Assembly (NCBI GenBank): GCA_910578345.1
Contig: CAJTRA010000017.1
Coordinates: 1 to 64,000 of the forward strand
DNA length: 64,000 nt
Direction of reading: 5' to 3'
DNA from: an uncultured Lachnospiraceae bacterium
GTDB taxonomy: Bacteria > Bacillota > Clostridia > Lachnospirales > Lachnospiraceae
Position numbers and translations under genes: made by a program. Shown here one piece after another: positions 27,130-35,444 of this stretch; position 1 is the first letter of the stretch, and every line of letters begins with the position of its first letter. Under the pieces are notes generated by a model. That model had not been told where the DNA came from and made no database searches. It saw nothing but the letters and a program-made list of their open reading frames with translations.

Positions 27130-27257
27130 TTCCGTATTCCCCTGGGGGCTTCCATACCCCAATATCAATTTGTGAAATCTATGCACAACGCCTTGCAGTA
27201 TCTATTTCTCTTGAGAACCGTTGGAAAACGCGTCCGGTTTCACATACCCTTAAGCCT

Positions 27258-28181
27258 CTAACGCGTGACAGACGCCGCCATCCGGTGATACGTATGTCTG
27301 ACGCCGCGTATCGCGACTGAATATGCCTGAATGTTCTCCGGCAGCGCCATCCCTGTATAACCTGTATCGCCCAGATGATGTATATCCGTCCCCGTCATCT
27401 TGCACAACAGCGCGATCTGACGGATCGTGGCCGTATCCGTTCCCTCCTGGGAAGTGCCTATGGCCGTGATCGTCAGGGCGCCCAATCCATGCGCGAAGCT
27501 CACAAGTTCTCTCACATACTCCATCGTAATCCCCGGAACCGTTCCCGGTGCGGGGAAGAGCAGAATGTCCGCGCCCGCTTCCCGGAACCGTCTGACATCC
27601 TCCTTCGTTATGATATGCTCCGCCGCCTCCGAGAGAACGCCTGCCGCGTGCATCTTGCCTGCCGCCAGAATGACCCGGTCTCCCAGATTCTCCCGGTACA
27701 TCCGAAGAGTCGCCTCGATTGCCTCATTGCTGACTCCCATACCTGGGTTTCCTGTCAAGAGGATCATATCCACTCCCATCTCACAGGCCCTCTGTGCATT
27801 TTCCAGTGTCGCTCTTCTTCCGTCCGACATCTGCCAGAGCGGCGAGGTTTCCGCTTCTTCCAAATCCTCTACCGGTTCCAGATTGATCCCCACGGGCCGT
27901 CCGGTCAGTTTCTTGATCAGACGCACGGCGTCTTCCGGCTTTCCTGCCGGCAGCCCCTGTATCTCAGGCTTCTTCACGTCGAACATATTTAAGAGCAGGA
28001 AATCGGCCCCCATAGCCGATACAAACTCTGCGTTTGTCACATCCCCCAGCATGGGACGCACTGTACCGATTGTCTCACAGAGTATGACGCGTCCTTCACT
28101 CTTTCCGATCGACGTAAGCAAGTCTTCTTTCGAAAATCCTGCAAAATCCGATGCATAACAATCTAAGATTCTCTTTGCCAT
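27258..28181 (-). CDS. TIM-barrel-like protein of uncharacterised family (DUF7916-like)
   Basis: A 307-residue soluble protein starting MAKRILDC, with AAGGAG 11 bases upstream. Repeating beta-alpha segments (ADFLLLNMFD, GRPVGINLEPV, VDMILLTGNPG, ADILLFPAPGTVPG, ALTITAIGTSQEG) point to a TIM barrel. The pattern recalls a family sometimes labelled as PEP-phosphonomutase-like or haloacid dehalogenase-like, for which I know no proven activity. GINLEPV and the late GDTGYTGMALPENIQAY look like active-site loops. It lies alone between ComEC (204 bases upstream) and the REC-synthetase gene (128 bases downstream). Confidence 0.65.
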   Translation of the reverse strand: MAKRILDCYASDFAGFSKEDLLTSIGKSEGRVILCETIGTVRPMLGDVTNAEFVSAMGADFLLLNMFDVKKPEIQGLPAGKPEDAVRLIKKLTGRPVGINLEPVEDLEEAETSPLWQMSDGRRATLENAQRACEMGVDMILLTGNPGMGVSNEAIEATLRMYRENLGDRVILAAGKMHAAGVLSEAAEHIITKEDVRRFREAGADILLFPAPGTVPGITMEYVRELVSFAHGLGALTITAIGTSQEGTDTATIRQIALLCKMTGTDIHHLGDTGYTGMALPENIQAYSVAIRGVRHTYHRMAASVTR

Positions 28182-28385
28182 ATGATCTGTTCTCCTTCCT
28201 TTTCCCTATTATCTGTGACAGATCTTAAGAATATACGATGTCCATGAGCGGAATTTCAAAACATTCCTTTCCGGTCCGGGGCTCTAAGCCGCCCCATCCA
28301 GATCGTCCGGATCGGATCAAAAGGATTTCCTGCGCAATGTCTATTTTATTATACAACAGTCCGGAACAATCGAAAAGCCTGTATT

Positions 28386-30686
28386 TTACTCCACATCCCC
28401 GTACAGATACTCTTCCACTGTCACCCGGTCTTTACGCACTCTCACCGTCACCGCCCCGCTGTGCTGCGTCCGGTAGATCATACATTCCTGTTTCTCCAGG
28501 CGTTCCAGCAATTCCACATGGGGATGCCCATAACGATTGTCCCTGCCGGAGGAAATCAGTGCGATCTTTGGCGCCGTCTCCCGGAGAAACGCCGTGCCGG
28601 TCGAATTCTTAGACCCATGATGCGCCACCTTGAGCAGTGTGATATCCTGCAAAGCGCCCTCCCGTCTAATGATCTCCTCCACTCTTCTTTCCCCCGCATC
28701 TTCCAGATCGCCTGTAAAAAGCGCCGTGAAATCGCCATATGACAGATGCAGCACGGTAGAATAGGCATTGATTTCTTCTGTGTCCCATCCTTTCTCCGGA
28801 TGCAGACAGGTTAACATAACATTCCCGCACTGCAGGCGGTCGCCAAAGCCGAGATACCGTACCGGCACGCCGGCCTGTCCTGCCAGCCTCTCCAGTTCAT
28901 GATACGCTTCCTGTCTTCCCCTCTCTCCCACATCCGGCAGGTATAAGGCGTCGATCGCGAACCGGCCTGTACGGGCCGTCTCCTCCAGCAGATCACAGAC
29001 GCCGTTTATATGGTCACTGTCCGGATGGGTAATGACGACTGCGTCCAGATGTGATACCCCTTCGTATTTCAGAAACGGCATGATCTGGTACTTCGCCACT
29101 TCTTTTTTATCCGAACTGCCGCCGTCGATCAGCATACGGATACCGCTTTCTTCTGAAAGATAAATACAGTCGCCCTGTCCCACATCTACCATGGTGATCT
29201 GCAGGCCGCCAGGCATCCTGACTCCGAAGACAAACAGCGCACACAACATCCCCTGCCAGAAGAGAAGCTTCGGCAGTCTGTCATTTCGCACGACAAGCAC
29301 AAAGAGAATTCCGAAGAAAAGGAGGATCTGCCATAGCGCAGGATGGCCCGCCGACCAGATATGACCCGGCATTCGCGCACAGACCAGACAGCATTTCTCA
29401 TAAAACCACAGCAGCAGATGCACCGGATAGGCCGTAAGCTCCCCCAGAGAAAGAATACAGGCCGCAGCCCCAAGGCTGGCCAGGCCGCCTAACAGCACGA
29501 ATGCCATACAGGGAATCACCACCAGATTTAAAAGCACAGAATAGGGCGGGAACTCATAATAAAACCCCAGATAGACCGGCAGTGTAGCGACAGAGACGAC
29601 CACACCTGACAAAAAAGCCTTCTCCATCCTGCTGTCGCCAAAGAAATTCCGCTGCGCCGCCGGAAGCAGAATCCCGATCCCGCAGACAGCGCCGAAAGAA
29701 AACAAAAAACCGCTGTGCTGCAGATAGAGTGGCTGCTGCAAGAGAATGACAAGCGCCGCGAGAGTCGTCGCCGTCAACAGATCATAAGTCCTTCCGATCA
29801 TCTCCGCGAGCAGGTGCATGACGAACATGACATAAGCCCTCAGTATGGAAGTGCCCATGCCTGTCATCGTTCCATAACAGTACATCAAGGCGATAGTTAA
29901 TATTATGTCAACCACTCGCGGCATCCTGACGAAGCGAAAGAATTTATGGCATCCCATCCCGATCATAGACAGATGCAGCCCGCTGATCGCCAGTATATGT
30001 ATGATACCGTTCATCTGGTACAGCTCTTTTAACTGCGTATCCAGCATTCCCTTTTCCCCCAGAAGCATCGCCTTCATGACAGAGGCGTCCTGCTCCTCGT
30101 AGCAGACGTCCAACAGCAGAGAAAGATACTCCCGGATCCGGTACATGGTCTCCTGAAAAGCGCTGTATGCGGCGCTTCCCATAAGCAGCCTGCCATCCAT
30201 CATCCTGCCCTGTCTTCCCAGAATGGCATAATACTGTGCCGCATCGAACTCTCCCGGATTCGTGGCATGAGTGAAAGCCCGGTAGCTTCCCTGTATCATC
30301 ACAAGGCCGCCCATTTCGGGAAGTTCTTCTTCCTTCATATAGCAGAGAATGCCCTCTATCCCCACCGCTTCGTCTCTGCATAGCTTCGTCTTATTCTTTT
30401 TCCAAAATTTCAACAACTCACGCTTTGGAATAGGCTCAGAATCTGATAAGAATTGTTCCAGAACTGCAACTTGACTTTGTTTTAGAATCACTGCATCGGA
30501 TAACGATATGACAGCTGTTTTGGTATTCCGGGATAAACGGTATTCTTTCCAGTCCACATACCCGGCGGCGACGATCTGCTCTTTGTCCAGCGCATCACAG
30601 ACCGCCGCCTTGTCCGTCCAGCCATAGATGATAAGCCAGACCGCCGCCACATACACCAATCCGAGCAGGCATAGTGGTCTTCTCAA
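28386..30686 (-). CDS. comEC: ComEC/Rec2 DNA-uptake channel
   Basis: A 766-residue competence protein with all three parts: an OB-fold-like N-terminal region (about 35-150), the polytopic Competence domain (about 190-470) with GIIHILAISGLHLSMIG, and a C-terminal metallo-beta-lactamase domain (about 500-760) with THPDSDH and AHHGSKNST. It carries single-stranded DNA into the cell. The start is TTG at 30686, supported by GGGAG 8 bases upstream. It follows the GerMN lipoprotein by 19 bases, probably on the same message as the two-component genes. Confidence 0.95.
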   Translation of the reverse strand: MRRPLCLLGLVYVAAVWLIIYGWTDKAAVCDALDKEQIVAAGYVDWKEYRLSRNTKTAVISLSDAVILKQSQVAVLEQFLSDSEPIPKRELLKFWKKNKTKLCRDEAVGIEGILCYMKEEELPEMGGLVMIQGSYRAFTHATNPGEFDAAQYYAILGRQGRMMDGRLLMGSAAYSAFQETMYRIREYLSLLLDVCYEEQDASVMKAMLLGEKGMLDTQLKELYQMNGIIHILAISGLHLSMIGMGCHKFFRFVRMPRVVDIILTIALMYCYGTMTGMGTSILRAYVMFVMHLLAEMIGRTYDLLTATTLAALVILLQQPLYLQHSGFLFSFGAVCGIGILLPAAQRNFFGDSRMEKAFLSGVVVSVATLPVYLGFYYEFPPYSVLLNLVVIPCMAFVLLGGLASLGAAACILSLGELTAYPVHLLLWFYEKCCLVCARMPGHIWSAGHPALWQILLFFGILFVLVVRNDRLPKLLFWQGMLCALFVFGVRMPGGLQITMVDVGQGDCIYLSEESGIRMLIDGGSSDKKEVAKYQIMPFLKYEGVSHLDAVVITHPDSDHINGVCDLLEETARTGRFAIDALYLPDVGERGRQEAYHELERLAGQAGVPVRYLGFGDRLQCGNVMLTCLHPEKGWDTEEINAYSTVLHLSYGDFTALFTGDLEDAGERRVEEIIRREGALQDITLLKVAHHGSKNSTGTAFLRETAPKIALISSGRDNRYGHPHVELLERLEKQECMIYRTQHSGAVTVRVRKDRVTVEEYLYGDVE

Positions 30687-30705
30687 TAAAACTCTCCCTT
30701 CTGTA

Positions 30706-31638
30706 TCACGGCGTGACTAACAGATCCAGATTCCGCTCGAACAGATCGCTTAAATTAAATTTCTCCCGGTAGATCATGTTCGTCTCACCGCCGATCGATA
30801 TCTGCACCTTATTCACATTAGACAGCTCCACCAAAGAATTCGTGATGGAATAGATCGTCACCTCCGCGCTCGCGGTGCTGGGCTGATTCAAAAAGTTGTC
30901 TCCGAAGTTTACATAACATGTGCCATCTTTCACCGATACACTTGTAATCTTCGTAGACGGATCAATCGTTGGATAGGCCCCCTCCATCTGCGGACCCTTC
31001 ACGATCTGTTCCACCACCAGCTTCTCTAAGGAAATATTGCTATTGTATACCACATTCCTGCGGTTCTCTTCCACCAGTTTCGTACCGTCCTCGTTGGCAA
31101 AATACAGCTTGAGATTTACCTTCTCATAGGCATTGATCTCATCCCCCGCATTCTCGATGAACGTATCTGCGGACATCGTGCCAATCGCCATACCGCTGCT
31201 GTCTGCCAGCATTTCTCCCTGCACCGTGAAGGAGACATAACTGATCTCAGGAATCTGCGTCACTGTCCTGACGATTGCCGCCCTGGTCAGCACTTCCCTC
31301 GTCGTCTCCATCGTCTTGTACTGCTCGTCGAAATTCATTGTCAACTGTCCGTTATCCAGCGTATATCCAAGCAGCGTAAAACTGCCCGCAAGCGGAGGCT
31401 TATATTCCAACTTAGGCGGCACTGCCTTAAGCTGCTCCAACAATTCCCCGAGCAGCTTCTCAGGATCTGTCGTCTCGCTGCTATACTCCCCTGAAAGCGT
31501 ATTTGTCTCCTCGTTGTTTACATAATATATCTTATAGACTTTTCCATTCTCGACGGCTTCTTCCCTTCCACATGCCGCGCATAACAGCGTCAGCAGAAAG
31601 ATCAGCGCTGCCGTCAACCCTTTCCATTTCACACCCAT
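30706..31638 (-). CDS. GerMN-domain lipoprotein
   Basis: A 310-residue exported lipoprotein; the signal peptide ends LLCAAC (Cys at about 23). Two GerMN domains are visible, about 36-150 (VYKIYYVNNEETNTL ... YVSFTVQGE) and 170-300 (VNLKLYFANEDGTKL ... KVQISIGGE). The fold is shared with germination protein GerM and with LpqB-type partners of sensor kinases. In actinobacteria a GerMN lipoprotein (LpqB) modulates the adjacent kinase MtrB, so a similar link to the kinase 21 bases upstream is plausible. Ribosome site weak. Confidence 0.88.
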   Translation of the reverse strand: MGVKWKGLTAALIFLLTLLCAACGREEAVENGKVYKIYYVNNEETNTLSGEYSSETTDPEKLLGELLEQLKAVPPKLEYKPPLAGSFTLLGYTLDNGQLTMNFDEQYKTMETTREVLTRAAIVRTVTQIPEISYVSFTVQGEMLADSSGMAIGTMSADTFIENAGDEINAYEKVNLKLYFANEDGTKLVEENRRNVVYNSNISLEKLVVEQIVKGPQMEGAYPTIDPSTKITSVSVKDGTCYVNFGDNFLNQPSTASAEVTIYSITNSLVELSNVNKVQISIGGETNMIYREKFNLSDLFERNLDLLVTP

Positions 31639-31659
31639 TCAACGCTCTTTTCTATCTTC

Positions 31660-33132
31660 TCAAACAGGAATATATTTCAGAGGAATCCTGATCGTAAAGG
31701 TCGTTCCCTCTCCTTCCGTACTCTCCACCTTGATCGTACCCCTGTGCATCAGGATCGCGCTCCTGGTGATCGCCAAACCCAGACCCGTACCGCCGATCTC
31801 CTTGGATCTTGACTTATCGACACGGTAGAATCTCTCATAGACATGATCCAGGCTTTCCGCCGGGATTCCGATCCCGGAGTCAGCTACCTCCACCGTAAAA
31901 TACTGATGATCGGCATTTAATTTAACTTTGACCCAGCCATGCTCTTTATTATATTTGATCGCATTTTCCACCAGATTGGAAATGACCAGCGTCATCTTCA
32001 CTTCATCGACTGCCGCTGTGACCGGACGCACACTCTCATAGACGACTTCCACATCCCTGTTCTGCGCGATCGGACGCAGCCTGCGCATGATCAGCTCTAC
32101 CAATGCATTGATATCCACTTCCGTGATGTTCAGATCGACGGCGGTCCTGTCCATCTTCACAAGAGACAGAAGATCTGTGATGATCTTATCCTCACGTTCG
32201 ATCTCCTCCGCGATATCCGTCATAAATTCCTGATACAGTTCGATCGGCACATCTTTCTGGCTGATCAGGGAATCCGCCAGCACTTTCATGGAAGTAATCG
32301 GCGTCCTCAACTCATGCGACACATTCGATACGAATTCCTGTCTGGAAGTATCCAGCACTTTCATCCGCCCAAGCACACGGTTAAAGGCATCTCCAATGTG
32401 CTCTGTCTCCACACAGTCCGTCACGCAGATCGGATCGTCTGTATACCCTTCCTGCGCCTGATCCAACGCCTCCGTAATCTTCTCGAAGGGACGGATCAGC
32501 ACTTTGGCCGCCAGAACTGATATAATCGTCATGGCGACGATCACGATCATCTCTACGATTAGCGCCTTACGGTTTAAAATCTCCATCGTCATACTGATAC
32601 TGTCTGTAGAGGCGCTTACCAGCATGACGCCGCGCACGATTTCTTTTCTCTTTACCGGATCTTTGTCGTCGCCTCCCAGCGTGACAGTCTCCATAATCGG
32701 AATCGTCATCTCAACATAACCGTTATTTTTATCATACCGGCTGGTATTCTCTCCCTTGATGCAGCGTACTACTTCCTCTGAAATGATCGTCTTGTTCTCG
32801 CTGATGCCGTAAGTATCCTTGACGATCTTAAGGTCATTGTTGATCACCAGCACACGCCCGTCATAAAGACTTGACAACTGGTCAAGTTCAGCATTGATCA
32901 CCTCGGAAGAAGTATCCTGCAGATAATGATATGCGATCAGATGATTGGCTAAGATCCTGAGCTGCGTGGACACATCAGAAATCTTGACGCTGACGGCACG
33001 CTGCTCATAATTCTGTAAGATCGCATATCGCATACTGACACAGGGAACAAGCCCTACGATAAGCAGGATCAGAAAGATTCTTGATTTCAGACTTCTTAGA
33101 ATTTTAATATCACTCAGTTTCTTTTTAAGCAA
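31660..33132 (-). CDS. Sensor histidine kinase (WalK/PhoR-like)
   Basis: A 490-residue membrane kinase: first helix about 18-38, an extracellular sensor region of about 150 residues, second helix about 190-212, HAMP (213-266), HisKA with His273 in SNVSHELRTP, and a HATPase domain with NLVENAIKY, DSGIGIP and GTGLGLAI. Its start overlaps the regulator gene's end by 8 bases, showing coupled translation. Followed by the GerMN lipoprotein and ComEC. The architecture lacks a clear PAS domain, unlike Bacillus WalK. Signal unknown. Confidence 0.93.
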   Translation of the reverse strand: MLKKKLSDIKILRSLKSRIFLILLIVGLVPCVSMRYAILQNYEQRAVSVKISDVSTQLRILANHLIAYHYLQDTSSEVINAELDQLSSLYDGRVLVINNDLKIVKDTYGISENKTIISEEVVRCIKGENTSRYDKNNGYVEMTIPIMETVTLGGDDKDPVKRKEIVRGVMLVSASTDSISMTMEILNRKALIVEMIVIVAMTIISVLAAKVLIRPFEKITEALDQAQEGYTDDPICVTDCVETEHIGDAFNRVLGRMKVLDTSRQEFVSNVSHELRTPITSMKVLADSLISQKDVPIELYQEFMTDIAEEIEREDKIITDLLSLVKMDRTAVDLNITEVDINALVELIMRRLRPIAQNRDVEVVYESVRPVTAAVDEVKMTLVISNLVENAIKYNKEHGWVKVKLNADHQYFTVEVADSGIGIPAESLDHVYERFYRVDKSRSKEIGGTGLGLAITRSAILMHRGTIKVESTEGEGTTFTIRIPLKYIPV

Positions 33133-33811
33133 AATAGTATCCTACACCCCACTTGGTACGCACATAGACTGGATCACTGGGGGTATTTTCGATTTTTTCT
33201 CTCAGTCTTCTGATATGTACGTCCACCGTTCTGACATCGCCGGGATAATCATTGCCCCACACGAGTTTCAACAAATTCTCCCTGCTGTACACTCTGCCCT
33301 GATTCTTCATCAGAAGTTCCAATACCTCGAACTCCTTGGCCGTCAGATTGATCTCCTTGCCGTCAATATAAACTCTTCTGCTGTCACAGACAAGCCGCAT
33401 GCCGCCCTTCTCCACAACTTTCGCGCTCTCCCTGGATTCACCGCTCCTGGCAGTTCTTCTCATGATCGCCTTGATCCGCGCCTTGACTTCCAGAATATTA
33501 AAAGGCTTCGTGATATAATCGTCAGCGCCATACTCAAGCCCCAGAATCTTATCCATATCTTCGCCTTTAGCAGTTAACATAACGATAGGCACATTGGAAA
33601 ATTCCCGGATCTGCTGGCAAACCTCAAATCCTGTCATCTTCGGCAGCATCACATCTAACAGCACCATATCGTATGTATTATGCCGCGCTAATTCCAGCGC
33701 TTCCTCGCCGTCGTAAGCACAATCCACTTCCATGCCGTCCTGTTCCAGACTGAAACGAATCCCTTTCACAATTAATTTCTCATCGTCAACCACTAATACT
33801 TTCTGACCCAT
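33125..33811 (-). CDS. OmpR/PhoB-family response regulator
   Basis: A 228-residue regulator. The receiver domain (1-118) has DDE at 9-11, phospho-acceptor Asp53 (LLDVMLP) and Lys in ITKPFN. The winged-helix DNA-binding domain (about 130-228) has LTAKEFEVLELLMKNQGRVYSREN and the C-terminal RTKWGVGYYF. It resembles WalR/YycF-type regulators. Pairs with the kinase that overlaps it. The ribosome site is weak (GTAGAAG). First gene of the regulator-kinase-GerMN-ComEC set. Confidence 0.94.
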   Translation of the reverse strand: MGQKVLVVDDEKLIVKGIRFSLEQDGMEVDCAYDGEEALELARHNTYDMVLLDVMLPKMTGFEVCQQIREFSNVPIVMLTAKGEDMDKILGLEYGADDYITKPFNILEVKARIKAIMRRTARSGESRESAKVVEKGGMRLVCDSRRVYIDGKEINLTAKEFEVLELLMKNQGRVYSRENLLKLVWGNDYPGDVRTVDVHIRRLREKIENTPSDPVYVRTKWGVGYYFA

Positions 33812-33919
33812 TGCTTCTACACGCCCCTAATCATAATGATCCCGACACATCCCCGTTCCACGTCTGTCTGCTCTTTCATGCCGTGCGGCCTGCCCGTCTG
33901 ACGTTCTGCACCTGGGATG

Positions 33920-34786
33920 TCAATTCACTGTAATGCTGTCTTTCATTTTCTCGTAAGTACCTTCTTTGATGCCGTTTACCCTCATGATCTCCTCTATGGA
34001 AGTGAAATTGCCATGCTCCTGTCTGTATGCGGCAATTGCAGCCGCCCGCGTGGCTCCGATCCCAGGGATCTCACATAACTGTGCCTCCGTCGCCGTATTG
34101 ATATTGATCTTACCGTCCGGACGGACCGCCGGATTCATCTGGGCTGTACCGCTTTCCTTTCCGGCCGCCGCACCAGTCCCGTCACTGCTTCCCCCTACAG
34201 ACTGTTCCACAATGCCGATGCCGCCTGTATCCGCCAATGGATCTTCCGACGCTTTCTGTACCTGTTCCAGTGTAGGGATCACCAGCTTCGCTCCATCCGA
34301 TAACCGCTGCGCCTGGTTAACATAACTTTGATCCGCATTTTCTGCAAAACCGCCTGCTTTTTCCACAGCCTCATACACCCTGCTGCCAGACGGCAGTTCA
34401 TAGACGCCCGCTTTCCTGACTGCACCACAGACATGCACACAGATCCGTGCGGTCTGCGCGTCCGCTGTCTCTTCCTGTCTGTTTGGCCCATTCTCTGAAG
34501 TTCCGCTCCAGGCATCCGCCTGATCCGCCTGAGCGTCCTGCCAGGTTCCCTCTTCCGGGTGCGCCGTCCGGCCGCTTCCAGCCAGCCCGCGCTCTCCTGC
34601 TGTCTGTTCCTGTCCTGCCTCCTGTAGCAGCAAAGTCTGTTCCTGTTCCGCTGCTAAGGATTCTGCACCGCGTGTCTCTAACACAAGCTGTTCTTTGCGG
34701 GTACATCCGCACAACATAACTGCCACGGCAGTAAATGTCAGCCACATCCGTAATACAGCCATAACTCTTATCTTTATATTGCACAT
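33920..34786 (-). CDS. comEA: ComEA-like DNA-binding competence protein, lipoprotein form
   Basis: A 288-residue exported protein. The N terminus ends VMLCGC, a lipobox-like sequence with Cys28 as the likely lipidated residue; Bacillus ComEA instead has a membrane helix. Residues 30-110 are a low-complexity Gln/Glu/Ala/Gly linker. Residues 113-172 form an SLBB domain (VHVCGAVRKAGVYELPSGSRV), and 225-288 form the helix-hairpin-helix DNA-binding domain (ININTATEAQLCEIPGIG). It would hand DNA to ComEC at the cell surface. AAAGGA lies just upstream of the ATG. It is 108 bases upstream of the regulator gene. Confidence 0.9.
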   Translation of the reverse strand: MCNIKIRVMAVLRMWLTFTAVAVMLCGCTRKEQLVLETRGAESLAAEQEQTLLLQEAGQEQTAGERGLAGSGRTAHPEEGTWQDAQADQADAWSGTSENGPNRQEETADAQTARICVHVCGAVRKAGVYELPSGSRVYEAVEKAGGFAENADQSYVNQAQRLSDGAKLVIPTLEQVQKASEDPLADTGGIGIVEQSVGGSSDGTGAAAGKESGTAQMNPAVRPDGKININTATEAQLCEIPGIGATRAAAIAAYRQEHGNFTSIEEIMRVNGIKEGTYEKMKDSITVN

Positions 34787-34865
34787 AATTTCCTTTCCGG
34801 ACGTTATCGTCCTGCAAGGAAGCTCCCACTGTGCACTGTATTTCCATTGTAAGATAAATTAACCC

Positions 34866-35297
34866 TTATGTCCACTTAAAAATAACAATTCCCGCGATTG
34901 CAACTGCCATGCCGACGATCTTGCGCATCTCTAACGGCTGCTTTTCCACCCCAAAAAGTCCAAACAGCTCGATCAGATACGCGACGATCAACTGCGAGAT
35001 CACAATGATCATGACCGACTTTGCAGGCCCTAACAGTTCCATTCCCTTGATCACCGTATAGGTAATCACTGCACCGATCGCGCCGCCAAGCAGCATATAT
35101 TTCGGTTCCACCTTCCACAGAGCGCCAAAAGAAGTCCGGTCTGTCACAAGCCACGCCGCCAGACAGACAAGCAGCGCCGTAAACTGAACGAACGCATTTG
35201 CCACCCAAATCCCCGAAGTCTTTGTCACCTGGGTATTGAACACTCCCTGCACGCTCATCAGTGCACCTGACAATAAGGCAATCAAAAAACCAAACAT
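34866..35297 (-). CDS. YdcZ-type small DMT-superfamily membrane protein (DUF606)
   Basis: A 143-residue protein with five hydrophobic helices and little else, matching the DMT YdcZ (DUF606) family. MFGFLIALLSGALMSVQGVFN is the usual opening, containing the conserved GxxxxxQGxxN pattern, and the conserved GGxxGA appears at GGAIGAVITY. These proteins often work as pairs or dimers; substrate unknown. ATG at 35297 has AAAGGGG 6 bases upstream; a longer frame would add 30 residues without a site. Confidence 0.85.
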   Translation of the reverse strand: MFGFLIALLSGALMSVQGVFNTQVTKTSGIWVANAFVQFTALLVCLAAWLVTDRTSFGALWKVEPKYMLLGGAIGAVITYTVIKGMELLGPAKSVMIIVISQLIVAYLIELFGLFGVEKQPLEMRKIVGMAVAIAGIVIFKWT

Positions 35298-35326
35298 ACC
35301 ATACCCCTTTCCAGAACAAATACATG

Positions 35327-35367
35327 CAAAAAAATAAGGCAAGCCATATTCTATGCTCTGCCTTATT
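35327..35367 (-). terminator. Terminator after the orphan solute-binding-like gene
   Basis: Minus-strand AATAAGGCA (35367-35359) pairs with TGCCTTATT (35341-35333), followed by a run of T. It lies 75 bases beyond the stop at 35445 and before the YdcZ start. Confidence 0.7.
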
Positions 35368-35444
35368 ATTTCCATTTTCTGTTTCAATATGCGTTTTGCT
35401 CCTGTCTTTTATGTCCCGCAGGACATATGATCCGCTCAGACGCG

